NCBI RefSeq assembly: GCF_030705605.1 | Contig: NZ_JAPCKK010000034.1 | Span: 206,335 to 270,334 of the forward strand | Direction: 5' to 3' | DNA: 64,000 nucleotides | DNA from: Paenibacillus zeirhizosphaerae | Lineage (GTDB): Bacteria > Bacillota > Bacilli > Paenibacillales > Paenibacillaceae | Part shown: positions 26,742 to 36,135 of the stretch, in pieces | How positions within the stretch are numbered: position 1 is the stretch's first letter | Layout: every line of letters begins with the position of its first letter | The notes under the pieces: generated by a model | Database searches by the model: none | What the model was told of the DNA's origin: nothing | Seen by the model: only the letters and a program-made list of their open reading frames with translations | Position numbers and translations under genes: made by a program

Positions 26742-26771
26742 CCTAGTATACTCATACCCTAGTATACACGG
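26742..26771 (-). repeat. Direct repeat GTATACTAGG upstream of rnr
   Basis: Two copies of GTATACTAGG, 16 bases apart, on the minus strand about 70 bases before the rnr start. Each contains TATACT, a good -10, so this may be the rnr promoter region. The rest of 26676-26864 shows no gene. Confidence 0.4.
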
Positions 26772-26864
26772 ATTCAATCCTGGGCATCCCTGCCCCTGTT
26801 TCAGAATTGTCTTTACTATGTTAGAGTATCGCTCATTATGTATTTCTGACACAGTCCTGAGTAT

Positions 26865-27014
26865 GTGAAGGTTCCCACCGCCTGAAGAGGCAGGGGCTTC
26901 TTGTTTCGACGATCGCTGCCTTTCTGTAGGAAAGGTCTGACTGGATCTCCACAAGCGTTCGATGCGGCACACGCATCCCGTTCGGGGCAAACCCTCCCTA
27001 CGGTATTCAGTCCA
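26865..27014 (-). ncRNA. Candidate omega-RNA / right end of the tnpB element
   Basis: The 150 bases after the tnpB stop hold GTGGAGATCC, CCTTTCCTACAGAAAGG (hairpin) and GCCCCTGCC...GGCGGTGGG (hairpin) and end AACCTTCAC at 26865. This GAAGCCCC...GGTGGGAACCTTCAC end is the style seen at the right end of IS605/IS1341 elements, where the tnpB transcript supplies the guide scaffold. The guide would begin just beyond 26865. It is inferred from pattern only. Confidence 0.5.
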
Positions 27015-28103
27015 TCACGCTACGATGCTCAAAGCCCGCTGCAAAATGACCTGGGCCGAAACGATGTCTCTGTCCTGCACCAGTCCGCATGCTTCGCATT
27101 CATGAAGCCGGATCACCAACGTTTTGGGAACATCCGCACCGCAGATGCAGGTTTGCGATGTGCCGTGGGCGGGCACTTCTACGAGTCGCTTCCCCTGTCT
27201 TGCCGCTTTATACGACAGATACGTGATGAACCTTCGCCATCCGGCATCCGAGATGCTTTTGGACAGCCGACGGTTGCGGATCAGGTTCTTCACTTTCAAC
27301 TGCTCCACCGCAATCAGGTCATGTCCCTGAACGATGCGATGCGATTGCTTGTGCAAGAAATCTTTTCGCTGACGCGCCACTTTCTGGTGGATGTTCGCGA
27401 CCTTCTGTTTGGCTTTCTGCCGGTTGCGGGAACCGCGCGTTTTCCGGGACAACCGCTGCTGGGCGCGTCTGAGCCGCTTCTCTGCTCTTCGCAGATGCCG
27501 TGGGTTGTCCACCTTCGTCTCATCGGACAGCGCCGCAAACGTGCGCAGCCCAACGTCGATGCCCACGGCTGTTTCCGCCGTCTGGCCGGCTTCCGCTGCC
27601 TCTATGTTCACACCGATCCCCACCATCCACCCGTCTGCATGCCGTTTCACGTTGATTTGGGTCACATTCGCCCGGTCGAACGGACGATGTGTACGCATGC
27701 GGACAAAGCCGATTTTGGATAGATAGACGTATCCATCCCGGGCGAAAGTCTTGTCTACCGCACCAGGCTGAGGGTACGTAAAGGAGAGGTATCGGTCGGC
27801 CGACTTATAATGGGGAAAACCCGCATCGCCGCGAAAGAACCGCTGATAGGCATCATCCAAACGCCGCAGGCAATCTTGTAGCACTTGCGAATGAACTTCT
27901 TTGTATTCGGGAAATTCCTTCTTGAAGGCGGGCAATTCATTTTGCTGCATGGCATAGGTGACGGTTCTGCCCTCTTGGTTGTAGACGGTATCCCGTTGCT
28001 CCTTCGCCCGATTGTACAGCTTCCGGCACAAGATCAACGTTCGAATCATAAGTTCTTCCTGTTTGGGGGTCGAGTAGAGGCGAAATTGATACGTGATTTG
28101 CAC
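27015..28103 (-). mobile_element. tnpB: IS605/IS1341-type TnpB (RNA-guided nuclease family), without tnpA
   Basis: 362 residues, GTG start at 28103. N-terminal helix-turn-helix region (QITYQFRLYSTPKQEELMIRTL...CRKLYNRAKEQRD), RuvC-like core with D183 (GIDVGLRTFAAL), E267 (AVEQLKVKNL) and D346 (QDRDIVSAQVIL), and zinc ribbon C319-I-C321...C336-EA-C339. The first knuckle is C-x-C rather than C-x-x-C and the usual Asn after DRDx is Val; both are seen in some subfamilies but could weaken activity. No tnpA lies next to it. It separates rnr from secG, breaking the usual secG-rnr neighbourhood. GC-rich codon use differs from neighbours. Confidence 0.85.
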
Positions 28104-28119
28104 GAAGGGTCACCGCCTT

Positions 28120-28144
28120 AATGAGAACATATATTCTCATTATA
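28120..28144 (-). promoter_or_regulatory. 22-bp palindrome overlapping a TATAAT box at the tnpB left end
   Basis: AATGAGAA-catata-TTCTCATT (28120-28141) is a perfect 8-bp-arm palindrome. On the minus strand TATAAT (28144-28139) overlaps its edge and could be the tnpB -10. It may be the left-end hairpin of the element or an operator. Confidence 0.45.
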
Positions 28145-28213
28145 TCACACAAACATTCGACTAGGAAAGTGCGCGCCTCATACCATAGACAAGTATATTT
28201 AGGCTTCGCCTAA

Positions 28214-28318
28214 CCGAGATTCATCCCCCTTAAAGTTTTGTGAGCGCTGCTGCCCGAATAAACTTCAAACAAAACTCGCTTCGAAAGCATAGGCTCAGAG
28301 GAAGGGGACTTCTCTCGG
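28214..28318. repeat. Imperfect inverted repeat upstream of tnpB, candidate intergenic repeat
   Basis: CCGAGATTCATCCCCCTT and AAGGGGACTTCTCTCGG face each other around a core with AACTTCAAACAAAACTCGC. Non-coding. It looks like a dispersed element; copies elsewhere would need a genome search. The rest of 28145-28325 shows no gene. Confidence 0.35.
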
Positions 28319-28325
28319 AAGGATG

Positions 28326-28363
28326 TTAAAAAAAGCCCTCGTTTCGGTTGAAACGAAGGCTTT
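28326..28363 (-). terminator. Terminator of secG
   Basis: AAAGCCTTCGTTTC/GAAACGAGGGCTTT stem followed by TTTTTTT on the minus strand, 12 bases past the secG stop. Confidence 0.9.
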
Positions 28364-28374
28364 AGGTGTTCTTA

Positions 28375-28608
28375 TTAACTCACCAGTACGGCAACCAGAA
28401 TAGAAACGATCATAAATGCCGCACCGAGACCTACCGTAATACGCTGCAGAATCAGATCCATACCGCGTGCTTTGGTTTTACCAAACAGATGTTCCGCTCC
28501 GCCGGAGATGGCACCGGATAACCCTGCGCTCTTACCTTTTTGCAATAATACAACCGCAACCACAGCAATAGACAATACAACGAGCACGATCTTCAAAAAC
28601 AATTCCAT
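28375..28608 (-). CDS. secG: Preprotein translocase subunit SecG
   Basis: 77 residues from ATG 28608 (AGGAGGTGG five bases upstream). Two membrane helices: LFLKIVLVVLSIAVVAVVLLQ, then ITVGLGAAFMIVSILVAVLVS, joined by the conserved loop KGKSAGLSGAISGGAEHLFGKTKARGMD. Accessory subunit of the SecYEG channel. It lies between eno and rnr as in many Bacillales. Confidence 0.95.
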   Translation of the reverse strand: MELFLKIVLVVLSIAVVAVVLLQKGKSAGLSGAISGGAEHLFGKTKARGMDLILQRITVGLGAAFMIVSILVAVLVS

Positions 28609-28753
28609 GTATTCCACCTCCTAAGAACATTACATCTGCTTTGCACCTATCGCATATCAAGACAATCTGTATATTCAAACACTTTCATCAGTAACAATCT
28701 ACGCAAAACAGCACTTTTATTGTACCATATGAAATCATTGCTGGCAATAAAAA

Positions 28754-28777
28754 CAAGGCAGACCGAGGTCTGCCTTG
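28754..28777 (-). terminator. Terminator of eno / glycolytic operon
   Basis: CAAGGCAGACC/GGTCTGCCTTG perfect stem with TTTTTATT on the minus strand. Confidence 0.9.
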
Positions 28778-28797
28778 CCAAAAATGCCGATACGGCA

Positions 28798-30084
28798 TTA
28801 TTTTTTCAGGTTGTAGAAGGATTTCAAGCCGTTGTATTGTGCCAGCTCGCCAAGCTCGTCTTCAATGCGAAGAAGCTGGTTGTACTTCGCGATACGGTCT
28901 GTACGGGAAGGAGCACCTGTTTTAATCTGACCCGCGTTCGTAGCAACCGCGATATCAGCAATCGTGCTGTCTTCGGACTCACCGGAACGGTGGGAAATAA
29001 CAGCCGTGTAGCCAGCGCGTTTCGCCATCTCGATGGCGTCGAACGTTTCAGTCAGGGTACCGATTTGGTTTACCTTGATCAGGATGGAGTTACCGATGCT
29101 TTCGTCGATACCTTTACCCAGACGTTCCGTGTTGGTTACGAACAGGTCGTCACCCACCAACTGGATTTTGTTGCCCAGTTTCTCAGTAAGCAGCTTCCAG
29201 CCTTCCCAGTCGTCTTCGGAGCAACCGTCTTCGATCGTAACGATTGGGTATTTGTCCACCCAAGAAGCCAGCAGGTCAACGAACTCTGCGGAGGTGTAGG
29301 ATTTGCCTTCGCCTTCCAGCGTATATTTGCCGTCTTTGTAGAATTCAGTTGAAGCTACGTCCATACCAAGCAATACGTCTTCGCCTGGCTTGTAGCCGGC
29401 TTTTTCGATCGCTTCGATGATGGAGGACAGAGCGTCTTCGTTGGATGTGAAGTTAGGAGCAAAACCGCCTTCGTCGCCAACTGCAGTGTTCAGTCCTTTG
29501 CCTTTCAGCACGGATTTCAGGTTGTGGAAGATCTCCGCACCCATACGCAGCGCTTCTTTGAAGCTGGAAGCACCTACAGGCAGCACCATGAACTCTTGTA
29601 CGTCAACGTTGTTGTCAGCATGAGCGCCGCCGTTCACGATGTTCATCATTGGTACAGGCAGTTGCTTCGCGTTGAATCCGCCGAGGTATACATACAGCGG
29701 CAGGTCCAGAGCGTCTGCAGCAGCGCGTGCTACAGCCATGGACACAGCCAGGATTGCGTTCGCACCCAGCTTGCCTTTGTTAGGCGTACCGTCCAGCGCG
29801 ATCATCGTTTTGTCGATTTCCAATTGGTCGATTGCGTTCATACCGATGATTTCCGGTGCGATCACTTCGTTCACGTTTTTAACAGCTTGCAGTACACCTT
29901 TGCCGAGGTAACGATCTTTATCGTTATCGCGCAGCTCTACAGCCTCATGCGCACCAGTGGATGCGCCGGAAGGAACGATCGCGCGCCCGAAAGCGCCGGA
30001 TTCCAGATATACTTCAACTTCTACAGTCGGGTTGCCGCGGGAGTCGAGGACTTCGCGAGCGTACACGTCAGAAATAATAGTCAT
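28798..30084 (-). CDS. eno: Enolase
   Basis: 428 residues, ATG with AAAGGAGAA upstream. N-terminal capping domain (YAREVLDSRGNPTVEVEV, GASTGAHEAVELRD) and TIM-barrel with the signature ILIKVNQIGTLTETF, active-site VGDDLFVTN and SHRSGESEDSTIADIAVATNAGQIKTGA. Converts 2-phosphoglycerate to phosphoenolpyruvate. Last gene of the gap-pgk-tpiA-gpmI-eno operon. Confidence 0.98.
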   Translation of the reverse strand: MTIISDVYAREVLDSRGNPTVEVEVYLESGAFGRAIVPSGASTGAHEAVELRDNDKDRYLGKGVLQAVKNVNEVIAPEIIGMNAIDQLEIDKTMIALDGTPNKGKLGANAILAVSMAVARAAADALDLPLYVYLGGFNAKQLPVPMMNIVNGGAHADNNVDVQEFMVLPVGASSFKEALRMGAEIFHNLKSVLKGKGLNTAVGDEGGFAPNFTSNEDALSSIIEAIEKAGYKPGEDVLLGMDVASTEFYKDGKYTLEGEGKSYTSAEFVDLLASWVDKYPIVTIEDGCSEDDWEGWKLLTEKLGNKIQLVGDDLFVTNTERLGKGIDESIGNSILIKVNQIGTLTETFDAIEMAKRAGYTAVISHRSGESEDSTIADIAVATNAGQIKTGAPSRTDRIAKYNQLLRIEDELGELAQYNGLKSFYNLKK

Positions 30085-30134
30085 TGTACAATTCTCCTTT
30101 TGGGTAAGTTATTCTATTCTTAAATTAACACATC

Positions 30135-31679
30135 TTATTTACGTGCTGCAATCATAGACTGTCCAGTCATTTCCACAGGCTGCGGCAGACCCATCAGGTC
30201 CAGCAGTGTCGGGGCCACGTCAGCCAGAACTCCGCTTTCACGCAGCACGAGATTTTCATCTGTTACGATAAACGGAACCGGGTTGGTCGTGTGAGCGGTA
30301 AATGGACGGCCCTGTTCGTCAATTTCCATATCCGCATTGCCATGGTCAGCAATGATGATCACGGTGCCGCCTTTGGCCTTAACCGCATCCACCACTCGTC
30401 CTACACACTCATCCGTGACTTCTACAGCTTTAATTGTAGGCTCCATTTTACCGGAGTGCCCTACCATGTCCGGGTTCGCAAAGTTCAGAATAATCGCGTC
30501 ATGCTGATCGGACTCGATCTCCTTCACGCAAGCATCCGCCACTTCATAAGCGCTCATTTCCGGCTGCAGATCATAGGTTGCTACCTTCGGCGAGTTGATC
30601 AAAACCCGTGTTTCGCCAGGAAGCTCAACATCGCGGCCGCCACTGAAGAAGAACGTCACGTGCGGGTATTTCTCGGTTTCAGCAATACGCAACTGCTTCT
30701 TGTTATGCTGTACCAGCACTTCACCGAACGTATTGTCCAGGTTCTTCGGCTTGTAGGCCACGAAGCCGTTCACCGTTTCACTGAACAAAGTCAGGCATAC
30801 GAAATGCAAATTTTCTGGAAACTTCGGTCCTCTGTCAAACCCTTGGAAATCCGCATTAGTGAACACCTGAGCCAACTGGATGGCACGGTCGGGACGGAAG
30901 TTCAAGAAAACAACCGAATCCCCGCTCTCCACAAGACCTACCGGGCTGCCATCCGGATGGGTAATCACAGTCGGCTCTACAAACTCGTCAAATACGGACT
31001 TTTCATACGATTCACGAAGAGCCTGCATCGGGTCCGTATATTTAGGGCCGTCGCCGTACACGATGGCACGGTATGATTTCTCAACCCGTTCCCATCGTTT
31101 GTCACGGTCCATCGCATAATAGCGTCCTTGTACGGTCGCGATTTTGCCGATACCGCTTTCCTGGATTTTGGCAATCAGCTTCTCCATGAAGCTCACGCCG
31201 CTGTCAGGCATAACGTCACGGCCGTCCATAAATGCGTGAATATAAACTTCATGTAATTCCTCCCGCTTGGCCAGGTCAATCATGGCAAACAGGTGGTCAA
31301 TATGGCTGTGCACGCCGCCATCGGACAGCAGTCCGTACAGGTGCAGCTTCTTGTTGTTGTTCTTCGCATAACGAACCGCTTCAACCAGCGTTTCGTTCTC
31401 GAAGAACTCTCCCTCACGGATGGACTTGGAGATTCTGGTCAGATCCTGATACACGACCCGTCCTGCACCGATGTTCAGGTGGCCGACCTCCGAGTTGCCC
31501 ATTTGCCCTTCTGGCAATCCGACCGCTTCACCGGATGCCGTCAACGTTGTGTGCGGGTAGATGCTTAAGTATTTGTCATAGTTCGGCTTATTGGCCTGTG
31601 CAACGGCATTGCCTTCCACAGTATCTCTAAGCCCGAACCCGTCCATAATAATCAGTGCTACCGGTCTTGGTGCAGTCAT
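30135..31679 (-). CDS. gpmI: 2,3-bisphosphoglycerate-independent phosphoglycerate mutase
   Basis: 514 residues from ATG 31679, one base after the tpiA stop, with GAGGGGG in the end of tpiA as SD. Alkaline-phosphatase fold: metal site DGFG near the start, phosphoserine loop MGNSEVGHLNIGAGR, and C-terminal ADHGNADM plus TAHTTNPVPF. Interconverts 3- and 2-phosphoglycerate using manganese. Coupled to tpiA. Confidence 0.97.
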   Translation of the reverse strand: MTAPRPVALIIMDGFGLRDTVEGNAVAQANKPNYDKYLSIYPHTTLTASGEAVGLPEGQMGNSEVGHLNIGAGRVVYQDLTRISKSIREGEFFENETLVEAVRYAKNNNKKLHLYGLLSDGGVHSHIDHLFAMIDLAKREELHEVYIHAFMDGRDVMPDSGVSFMEKLIAKIQESGIGKIATVQGRYYAMDRDKRWERVEKSYRAIVYGDGPKYTDPMQALRESYEKSVFDEFVEPTVITHPDGSPVGLVESGDSVVFLNFRPDRAIQLAQVFTNADFQGFDRGPKFPENLHFVCLTLFSETVNGFVAYKPKNLDNTFGEVLVQHNKKQLRIAETEKYPHVTFFFSGGRDVELPGETRVLINSPKVATYDLQPEMSAYEVADACVKEIESDQHDAIILNFANPDMVGHSGKMEPTIKAVEVTDECVGRVVDAVKAKGGTVIIIADHGNADMEIDEQGRPFTAHTTNPVPFIVTDENLVLRESGVLADVAPTLLDLMGLPQPVEMTGQSMIAARK

Positions 31680-31680
31680 G

Positions 31681-32433
31681 TTACTTCGCCCCCTCAACAA
31701 GCGCGATATAGGATGCCGGCTGCAGGCTTGCCCCGCCGACCAGTGCGCCGTCGATGTCGCTTTGGCCCATGTACTCTGTTACATTTTCGGGTTTTACGCT
31801 GCCGCCGTATTGAATGCGAACCACATTAGCCGTGCTCTCGTCATACAGTTCTGTAATCAAGGTACGGATGTAGGCAATAACCTCATTGGCGTCCTGCGCC
31901 GTGGAGGATTTGCCAGTTCCGATTGCCCAGATTGGCTCGTAAGCCACAACCACTTTCGTCGCTTGATCTTTCGCAAGTCCGGCAAAAGCTGCTTCTGTCT
32001 GCACTTTGCATACTTCCTTCGTTTGTCCGGCTTCACGCTCTTCCAGCTTCTCGCCGACACATACGATCGGAGTCAGATCGTTACGGAAGGCGGCGTGAAC
32101 TTTCTTGTTCACCGTTTCATCCGTTTCCGCAAAATATTGACGGCGCTCAGAGTGCCCGATAATGACGTAATCCACACCAAGATCCTTCAGCATACGACCG
32201 CTGATCTCACCTGTATAAGCACCATCTTCAGCGAAGTGAAGGTTTTGTGCTCCGATTTTGATGGAGGTTCCTTTTACAGCTTCCACCAGAGCAGGCAGGT
32301 TGGTAAATGGGGCGCAGATTACGCTTTCTACGCCTTCCACTTCAGCTTTGCCTTTAATTTCCTGGATGAAGTCCGTTGCTTCAGGAACCGTTTTGAACAT
32401 TTTCCAGTTACCTGCAATAATTGGTGTTCTCAC
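31681..32433 (-). CDS. tpiA: Triosephosphate isomerase
   Basis: 250 residues, GTG start (MRTPIIAGNWKMFK). Catalytic residues visible: K in GNWKM, H in IGHSERR, E in VVAYEPIWAIGTG, and the phosphate loop YGGSVKPEN. Interconverts dihydroxyacetone phosphate and glyceraldehyde 3-phosphate. Between pgk (20 bases away) and gpmI (1 base). Confidence 0.98.
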   Translation of the reverse strand: MRTPIIAGNWKMFKTVPEATDFIQEIKGKAEVEGVESVICAPFTNLPALVEAVKGTSIKIGAQNLHFAEDGAYTGEISGRMLKDLGVDYVIIGHSERRQYFAETDETVNKKVHAAFRNDLTPIVCVGEKLEEREAGQTKEVCKVQTEAAFAGLAKDQATKVVVAYEPIWAIGTGKSSTAQDANEVIAYIRTLITELYDESTANVVRIQYGGSVKPENVTEYMGQSDIDGALVGGASLQPASYIALVEGAK

Positions 32434-32453
32434 TCTATTCAGCCCCCTGCTAA

Positions 32454-33635
32454 TTACTTGTCGTTCAATGCTACAACGCCTGGAAGCGCCTTGCCTTCCA
32501 TGAACTCAAGGGAAGCGCCGCCGCCTGTGGAGATATGATCCATCTTGTCGGCCAGACCAAATTTCTCAGCCGCCGCCGCAGAGTCACCACCACCGATGAT
32601 GGTGTAGCCTTCTGTTGTTGCGCAAGCTTCTGCTACTTCACGGGTACCGTTGGAGAATGGCTCAATTTCGAATACGCCCATAGGTCCATTCCATACAACC
32701 AGCTTGGAGTTTTTGATAACGTCGGCATAGATAGCACGCGTTTTCGGACCGATGTCCACGCCTTCCCAATCGGCAGGAATACCGTCGATATCCACAATTT
32801 GTGTATTTGCGGAAGCGCTGAAATCATCGGAAACTACGATATCCACCGGCAGGTAGAAGTTTTTGCCCAGGCTTTTCGCTTTCTCGATAAAACCAAGGGA
32901 CACGTCCAGCTTGGATTCATCCAACAGAGATTGGCCGATTTCATGGCCTTGAGCCTTGAAGAAGGTGTAAGTCAGGCCTCCGCCGATGATGATGTTGTCT
33001 GCAAGGTTGATCAGGTTGTCGATCACGTCGATTTTGTCCTTCACCTTGGAACCGCCGATAATCGCAGTGAACGGACGCTCCGGATTGGACAGCGCTTTGC
33101 CCAGAACGGACAACTCTCTCTCCATCAACAGACCGGATACAGCCGGCAGAAAATGTGCAATGCCTTCCGTGGAGGCGTGCGCACGGTGTGCCGCGCCAAA
33201 TGCGTCGTTGACGAACAAGTCCGCCAGCTCAGCAAATTGCTTTGCTAGTTCCGGATCGTTCTTCTCTTCGCCCGGATAGAAGCGGACGTTCTCAAGCAGC
33301 AGCACGTCGCCGTTTTGCAGCTCTGCCACTTTCGCTTGTACCGCTTCGCCAACAGCTTCATCAGCTTTAGCCACAGACTTGCCGAGCAGCTCAGACAGAC
33401 GTGCCGCTACCGGTGTCAGACGCATGGATTCAACCACTTCGCCTTTTGGGCGTCCAAAGTGGCTTGCCAGAATAATTTTAGCACCTTTTTCAATCAGGTA
33501 ATTAATCGTTGGCAGGGTCTCGCGGATACGCTTGTCATCGGTAATCTTGCCGTCTTCAACAGGAACGTTGAAATCAACGCGGACAAACACTTTCTTGCCG
33601 TTTACTTCTACATCGCGAACGCTTTTCTTGTTCAT
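32454..33635 (-). CDS. pgk: Phosphoglycerate kinase
   Basis: 393 residues from ATG 33635 (GGAGGAG seven bases upstream; the longer frame to 33653 is not needed). RVDFNVPVEDG, SHFGRPKGE, FVNDAFGAAHRAHAST and the nucleotide loop GGGDSAAA are present. Makes ATP from 1,3-bisphosphoglycerate. It is separated from gap by a terminator and a repeat element, so it may have its own promoter. Confidence 0.98.
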   Translation of the reverse strand: MNKKSVRDVEVNGKKVFVRVDFNVPVEDGKITDDKRIRETLPTINYLIEKGAKIILASHFGRPKGEVVESMRLTPVAARLSELLGKSVAKADEAVGEAVQAKVAELQNGDVLLLENVRFYPGEEKNDPELAKQFAELADLFVNDAFGAAHRAHASTEGIAHFLPAVSGLLMERELSVLGKALSNPERPFTAIIGGSKVKDKIDVIDNLINLADNIIIGGGLTYTFFKAQGHEIGQSLLDESKLDVSLGFIEKAKSLGKNFYLPVDIVVSDDFSASANTQIVDIDGIPADWEGVDIGPKTRAIYADVIKNSKLVVWNGPMGVFEIEPFSNGTREVAEACATTEGYTIIGGGDSAAAAEKFGLADKMDHISTGGGASLEFMEGKALPGVVALNDK

Positions 33636-33682
33636 ATCGATACTCCTCCGCACCAGGGATTTGATGATGTGCCATACAAGAG

Positions 33683-33855
33683 GTTGTTCAAAAAGTCATC
33701 TTTTGATCACGAAGTAAATCAGGAAGCATACTCGACATCGAATCTTGAATTCAGCCGGGCCTTCCGGTGCTCACGTACCCCAAGTACGCTCCGCTCCTCA
33801 GTCCCTAGCTTCATCCAACCTTCTCGGTGCTGAAAACCTGACTTTTTGAACTCTC
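33683..33855. repeat. Intergenic repeat element with 12-bp terminal inverted repeats
   Basis: GTTCAAAAAGTC (33686-33697) and GACTTTTTGAAC (33840-33851) are exact inverted copies around 140 non-coding bases containing CACGTACCCCAAGTACGCTCC. It has the form of a small MITE/REP-like element inserted between gap and pgk. I recall similar sequences in other Paenibacillus intergenic regions, but cannot verify that here. Confidence 0.65.
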
Positions 33856-33877
33856 ACTACAAGGAAGTCATATATAA

Positions 33878-33907
33878 AGAGCGGAAACAGTAGTATGTTT
33901 CCGCTCT
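33878..33907 (-). terminator. Terminator after gap
   Basis: AGAGCGGAAAC/GTTTCCGCTCT perfect stem followed by TTTATATATG on the minus strand; 28 bases past the gap stop, inside the glycolytic operon. Confidence 0.8.
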
Positions 33908-33934
33908 ATGTGGTTACATAGCGCCAAGCCGTTA

Positions 33935-34942
33935 TTACTTAGCCAGCTTCGCGAAATGCTCCAGGGTACGAACCAATTGAGCTGTGTAGGACATTTCGTT
34001 GTCGTACCAAGCTACTGTTTTAACGAGTTGTTTGTCGCCAACAGTCAGTACTTTTGTTTGAGTTGCATCGAACAGGGAACCGAAAGTCATACCTTTGATA
34101 TCGGAAGATACGATTTCGTCCTCAGTGTATCCGTAAGTGTCCGGATCGGAAGCTTCTTTCATAGCTGCGTTGATTTCGTCTACAGTTACGCTTTTCTCCA
34201 GAACAGTCACCAGCTCAGTCAGGGAACCCGTCGCAACCGGAACGCGCTGTGCAGCACCGTCCAATTTGCCTTGCAGTTCAGGAATAACGAGGCCGATTGC
34301 TTTAGCAGCACCAGTTGTGTTAGGGATGATGTTCTCAGCAGCAGCACGCGCACGACGGAAATCGCCTTTGGCATGTGGTGCGTCAAGTGTGTTTTGGTCG
34401 CCTGTGTAAGCGTGGATTGTAGTCATCAGACCTTCCACGATACCGAACTTGTCGTTCAGCGTTTTAGCCATAGGAGCCAAGCAGTTGGTTGTGCAGGAAG
34501 CACCGGAGATTACTGTTTCGGAACCGTCCAGTGTGTTGTGGTTTACATTGTAAACGATCGTTTTCATGTCGCCTGTAGCAGGAGCAGAGATTACAACTTT
34601 CTTAGCTCCGCCTTTCAGGTGCTTTTCAGCTGCTTCTTTAGTTGTGAAGAAGCCTGTGCACTCCAGAACGATGTCAACGCCCAGCTCGCCCCAAGGAAGC
34701 TCTTCAGGGTTGCGGTTAGCCAGAACTTTAACTTCTTTGCCGTTCACTTTGAAGAAGCCGTCATGTACTTCAACGTCTCCATCGAAACGACCTTGAGTTG
34801 TATCATATTTCAGCAAATGAGCCAGCATTTTGGCATCAGTCAAGTCGTTGATTGCTACCACTTCAATGCCTTCCACATTTTGAATACGACGGAAAGCCAG
34901 TCTGCCAATACGTCCAAAACCGTTAATACCTACTTTAACCAT
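33935..34942 (-). CDS. gapA: Glyceraldehyde-3-phosphate dehydrogenase, glycolytic (GapA)
   Basis: 335 residues, ATG with GGGAGG upstream. NAD-binding Rossmann motif VGINGFGRIGR, catalytic Cys in SGASCTTNCLAPM, and the substrate region HAYTGDQ. NAD preference is suggested by the glycolytic operon context. The gene follows cggR, whose product represses this operon. Confidence 0.98.
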   Translation of the reverse strand: MVKVGINGFGRIGRLAFRRIQNVEGIEVVAINDLTDAKMLAHLLKYDTTQGRFDGDVEVHDGFFKVNGKEVKVLANRNPEELPWGELGVDIVLECTGFFTTKEAAEKHLKGGAKKVVISAPATGDMKTIVYNVNHNTLDGSETVISGASCTTNCLAPMAKTLNDKFGIVEGLMTTIHAYTGDQNTLDAPHAKGDFRRARAAAENIIPNTTGAAKAIGLVIPELQGKLDGAAQRVPVATGSLTELVTVLEKSVTVDEINAAMKEASDPDTYGYTEDEIVSSDIKGMTFGSLFDATQTKVLTVGDKQLVKTVAWYDNEMSYTAQLVRTLEHFAKLAK

Positions 34943-35042
34943 GAGTAAGTTCCTCCCAAGTTTTGTGTAATTTTTATTTATTCAAGACAAGCGGTTAGGC
35001 CTGTCAAGACAACAATTATTAAAGTGTTTTCGTGAAAAGGAA

Positions 35043-36071
35043 TTAGCAATTGCTTGCGATGATTTCCGCCGCTGCTTCATCGATGACGAGGATATCCTCC
35101 TGGCCGAATCGCAGCACAGCCTGAATCGCCGCCGCCTTGCTTGCGCCCCCGGCGATGCCGAGCACGATTTCTGTCCGCTTAATGTCCTCGAGACGGAGCC
35201 CGATGGTGAGCATCCGGTGCACAACGACACCCTGCTGATTAAAATAGTAGCCAAAAGATTCAGCCACCGCTCCCTCAGCTTTAATGTCCGCCACTGTATC
35301 CGGGTCAAGCCTACGCCTTTTCGCCATTTCCTCAGCGTTGCCTATTCCGTGGATGATAATCCGGCTCTTGCGGATCGTCTCCACAATTTCCTGAATCATA
35401 TGATCCTGGACAAGCGACTCATAGGCCTCCTGGCTCAAAAGATCCGGCACATGCAGCAGTCTGTACTGCGCCCCTACGTTACGTGCCATCTTGGACACGA
35501 TCGAGTTGGCCTGCATTTCAAGGCTTTCACCCAAGCCTCCACGGGCCGGAACAAACCATCCGCCCTTCATCGGTCCGCCTGACGGTGTCGTAAGGTGCTC
35601 CGCTACATCGGCAATGGTGGTACCGCCCGTAACGGCGACAATATCCTCATCCCCCATGACGCCCAGCAGCGCCTTCGCTCCTGCCCGGCCTAACTCCCGC
35701 TTGGTCATCGGTGACGTGTCCGAATCACCGGGCACGACGATTACCTTGCGCAGGTTATACGCCTGACGGATCTGGTCTTCAAGCAAAGACAATCCGAATA
35801 ATTCTTTGGCAATGGGCTCAAGCTGCTCTAGCAGTTCCCTGCCAGCTTCGCTAACCCGCATGCCAATACTCTCAATCTCTATAAGGCCCTGGGCTTTCAA
35901 AAGATCGGTTTCAGCACGCAGCACACGTTCGGTCATATGTAGCGATGCCGCAAGCGTTCTGCGTCCAATGACGTCTGACAGCATGATCTGATGCAGGATG
36001 GTATACCTTTTCTTCAATACATCCGTAAGATCTGGCAGAAGCTGCTTCTGAATTTCTAATATATTTCGCAT
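35043..36071 (-). CDS. cggR: Central glycolytic genes regulator CggR (SorC family)
   Basis: 342 residues from ATG 36071 (GGAG three bases upstream; GTG at 36080 is the alternative). N-terminal winged helix (ILHQIMLSDVIGRRTLAASLHMTERVLRAETDLLKAQGLIEI) and a sugar-binding SorC domain with VAVTGGTTIADVAE, PARGGLGESLEMQANSIVSKMA and GIAGGASKAAAIQAVL. Represses gap operon transcription and is released by fructose 1,6-bisphosphate in Bacillus. The operator is recognisable at 36136-36174. Confidence 0.95.
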   Translation of the reverse strand: MRNILEIQKQLLPDLTDVLKKRYTILHQIMLSDVIGRRTLAASLHMTERVLRAETDLLKAQGLIEIESIGMRVSEAGRELLEQLEPIAKELFGLSLLEDQIRQAYNLRKVIVVPGDSDTSPMTKRELGRAGAKALLGVMGDEDIVAVTGGTTIADVAEHLTTPSGGPMKGGWFVPARGGLGESLEMQANSIVSKMARNVGAQYRLLHVPDLLSQEAYESLVQDHMIQEIVETIRKSRIIIHGIGNAEEMAKRRRLDPDTVADIKAEGAVAESFGYYFNQQGVVVHRMLTIGLRLEDIKRTEIVLGIAGGASKAAAIQAVLRFGQEDILVIDEAAAEIIASNC

Positions 36072-36135
36072 GCTCTCCACCCCGCAGACTTCGACTGGTT
36101 CATATACCCACCTTTATAATGTGGCTTTAAGTTGC

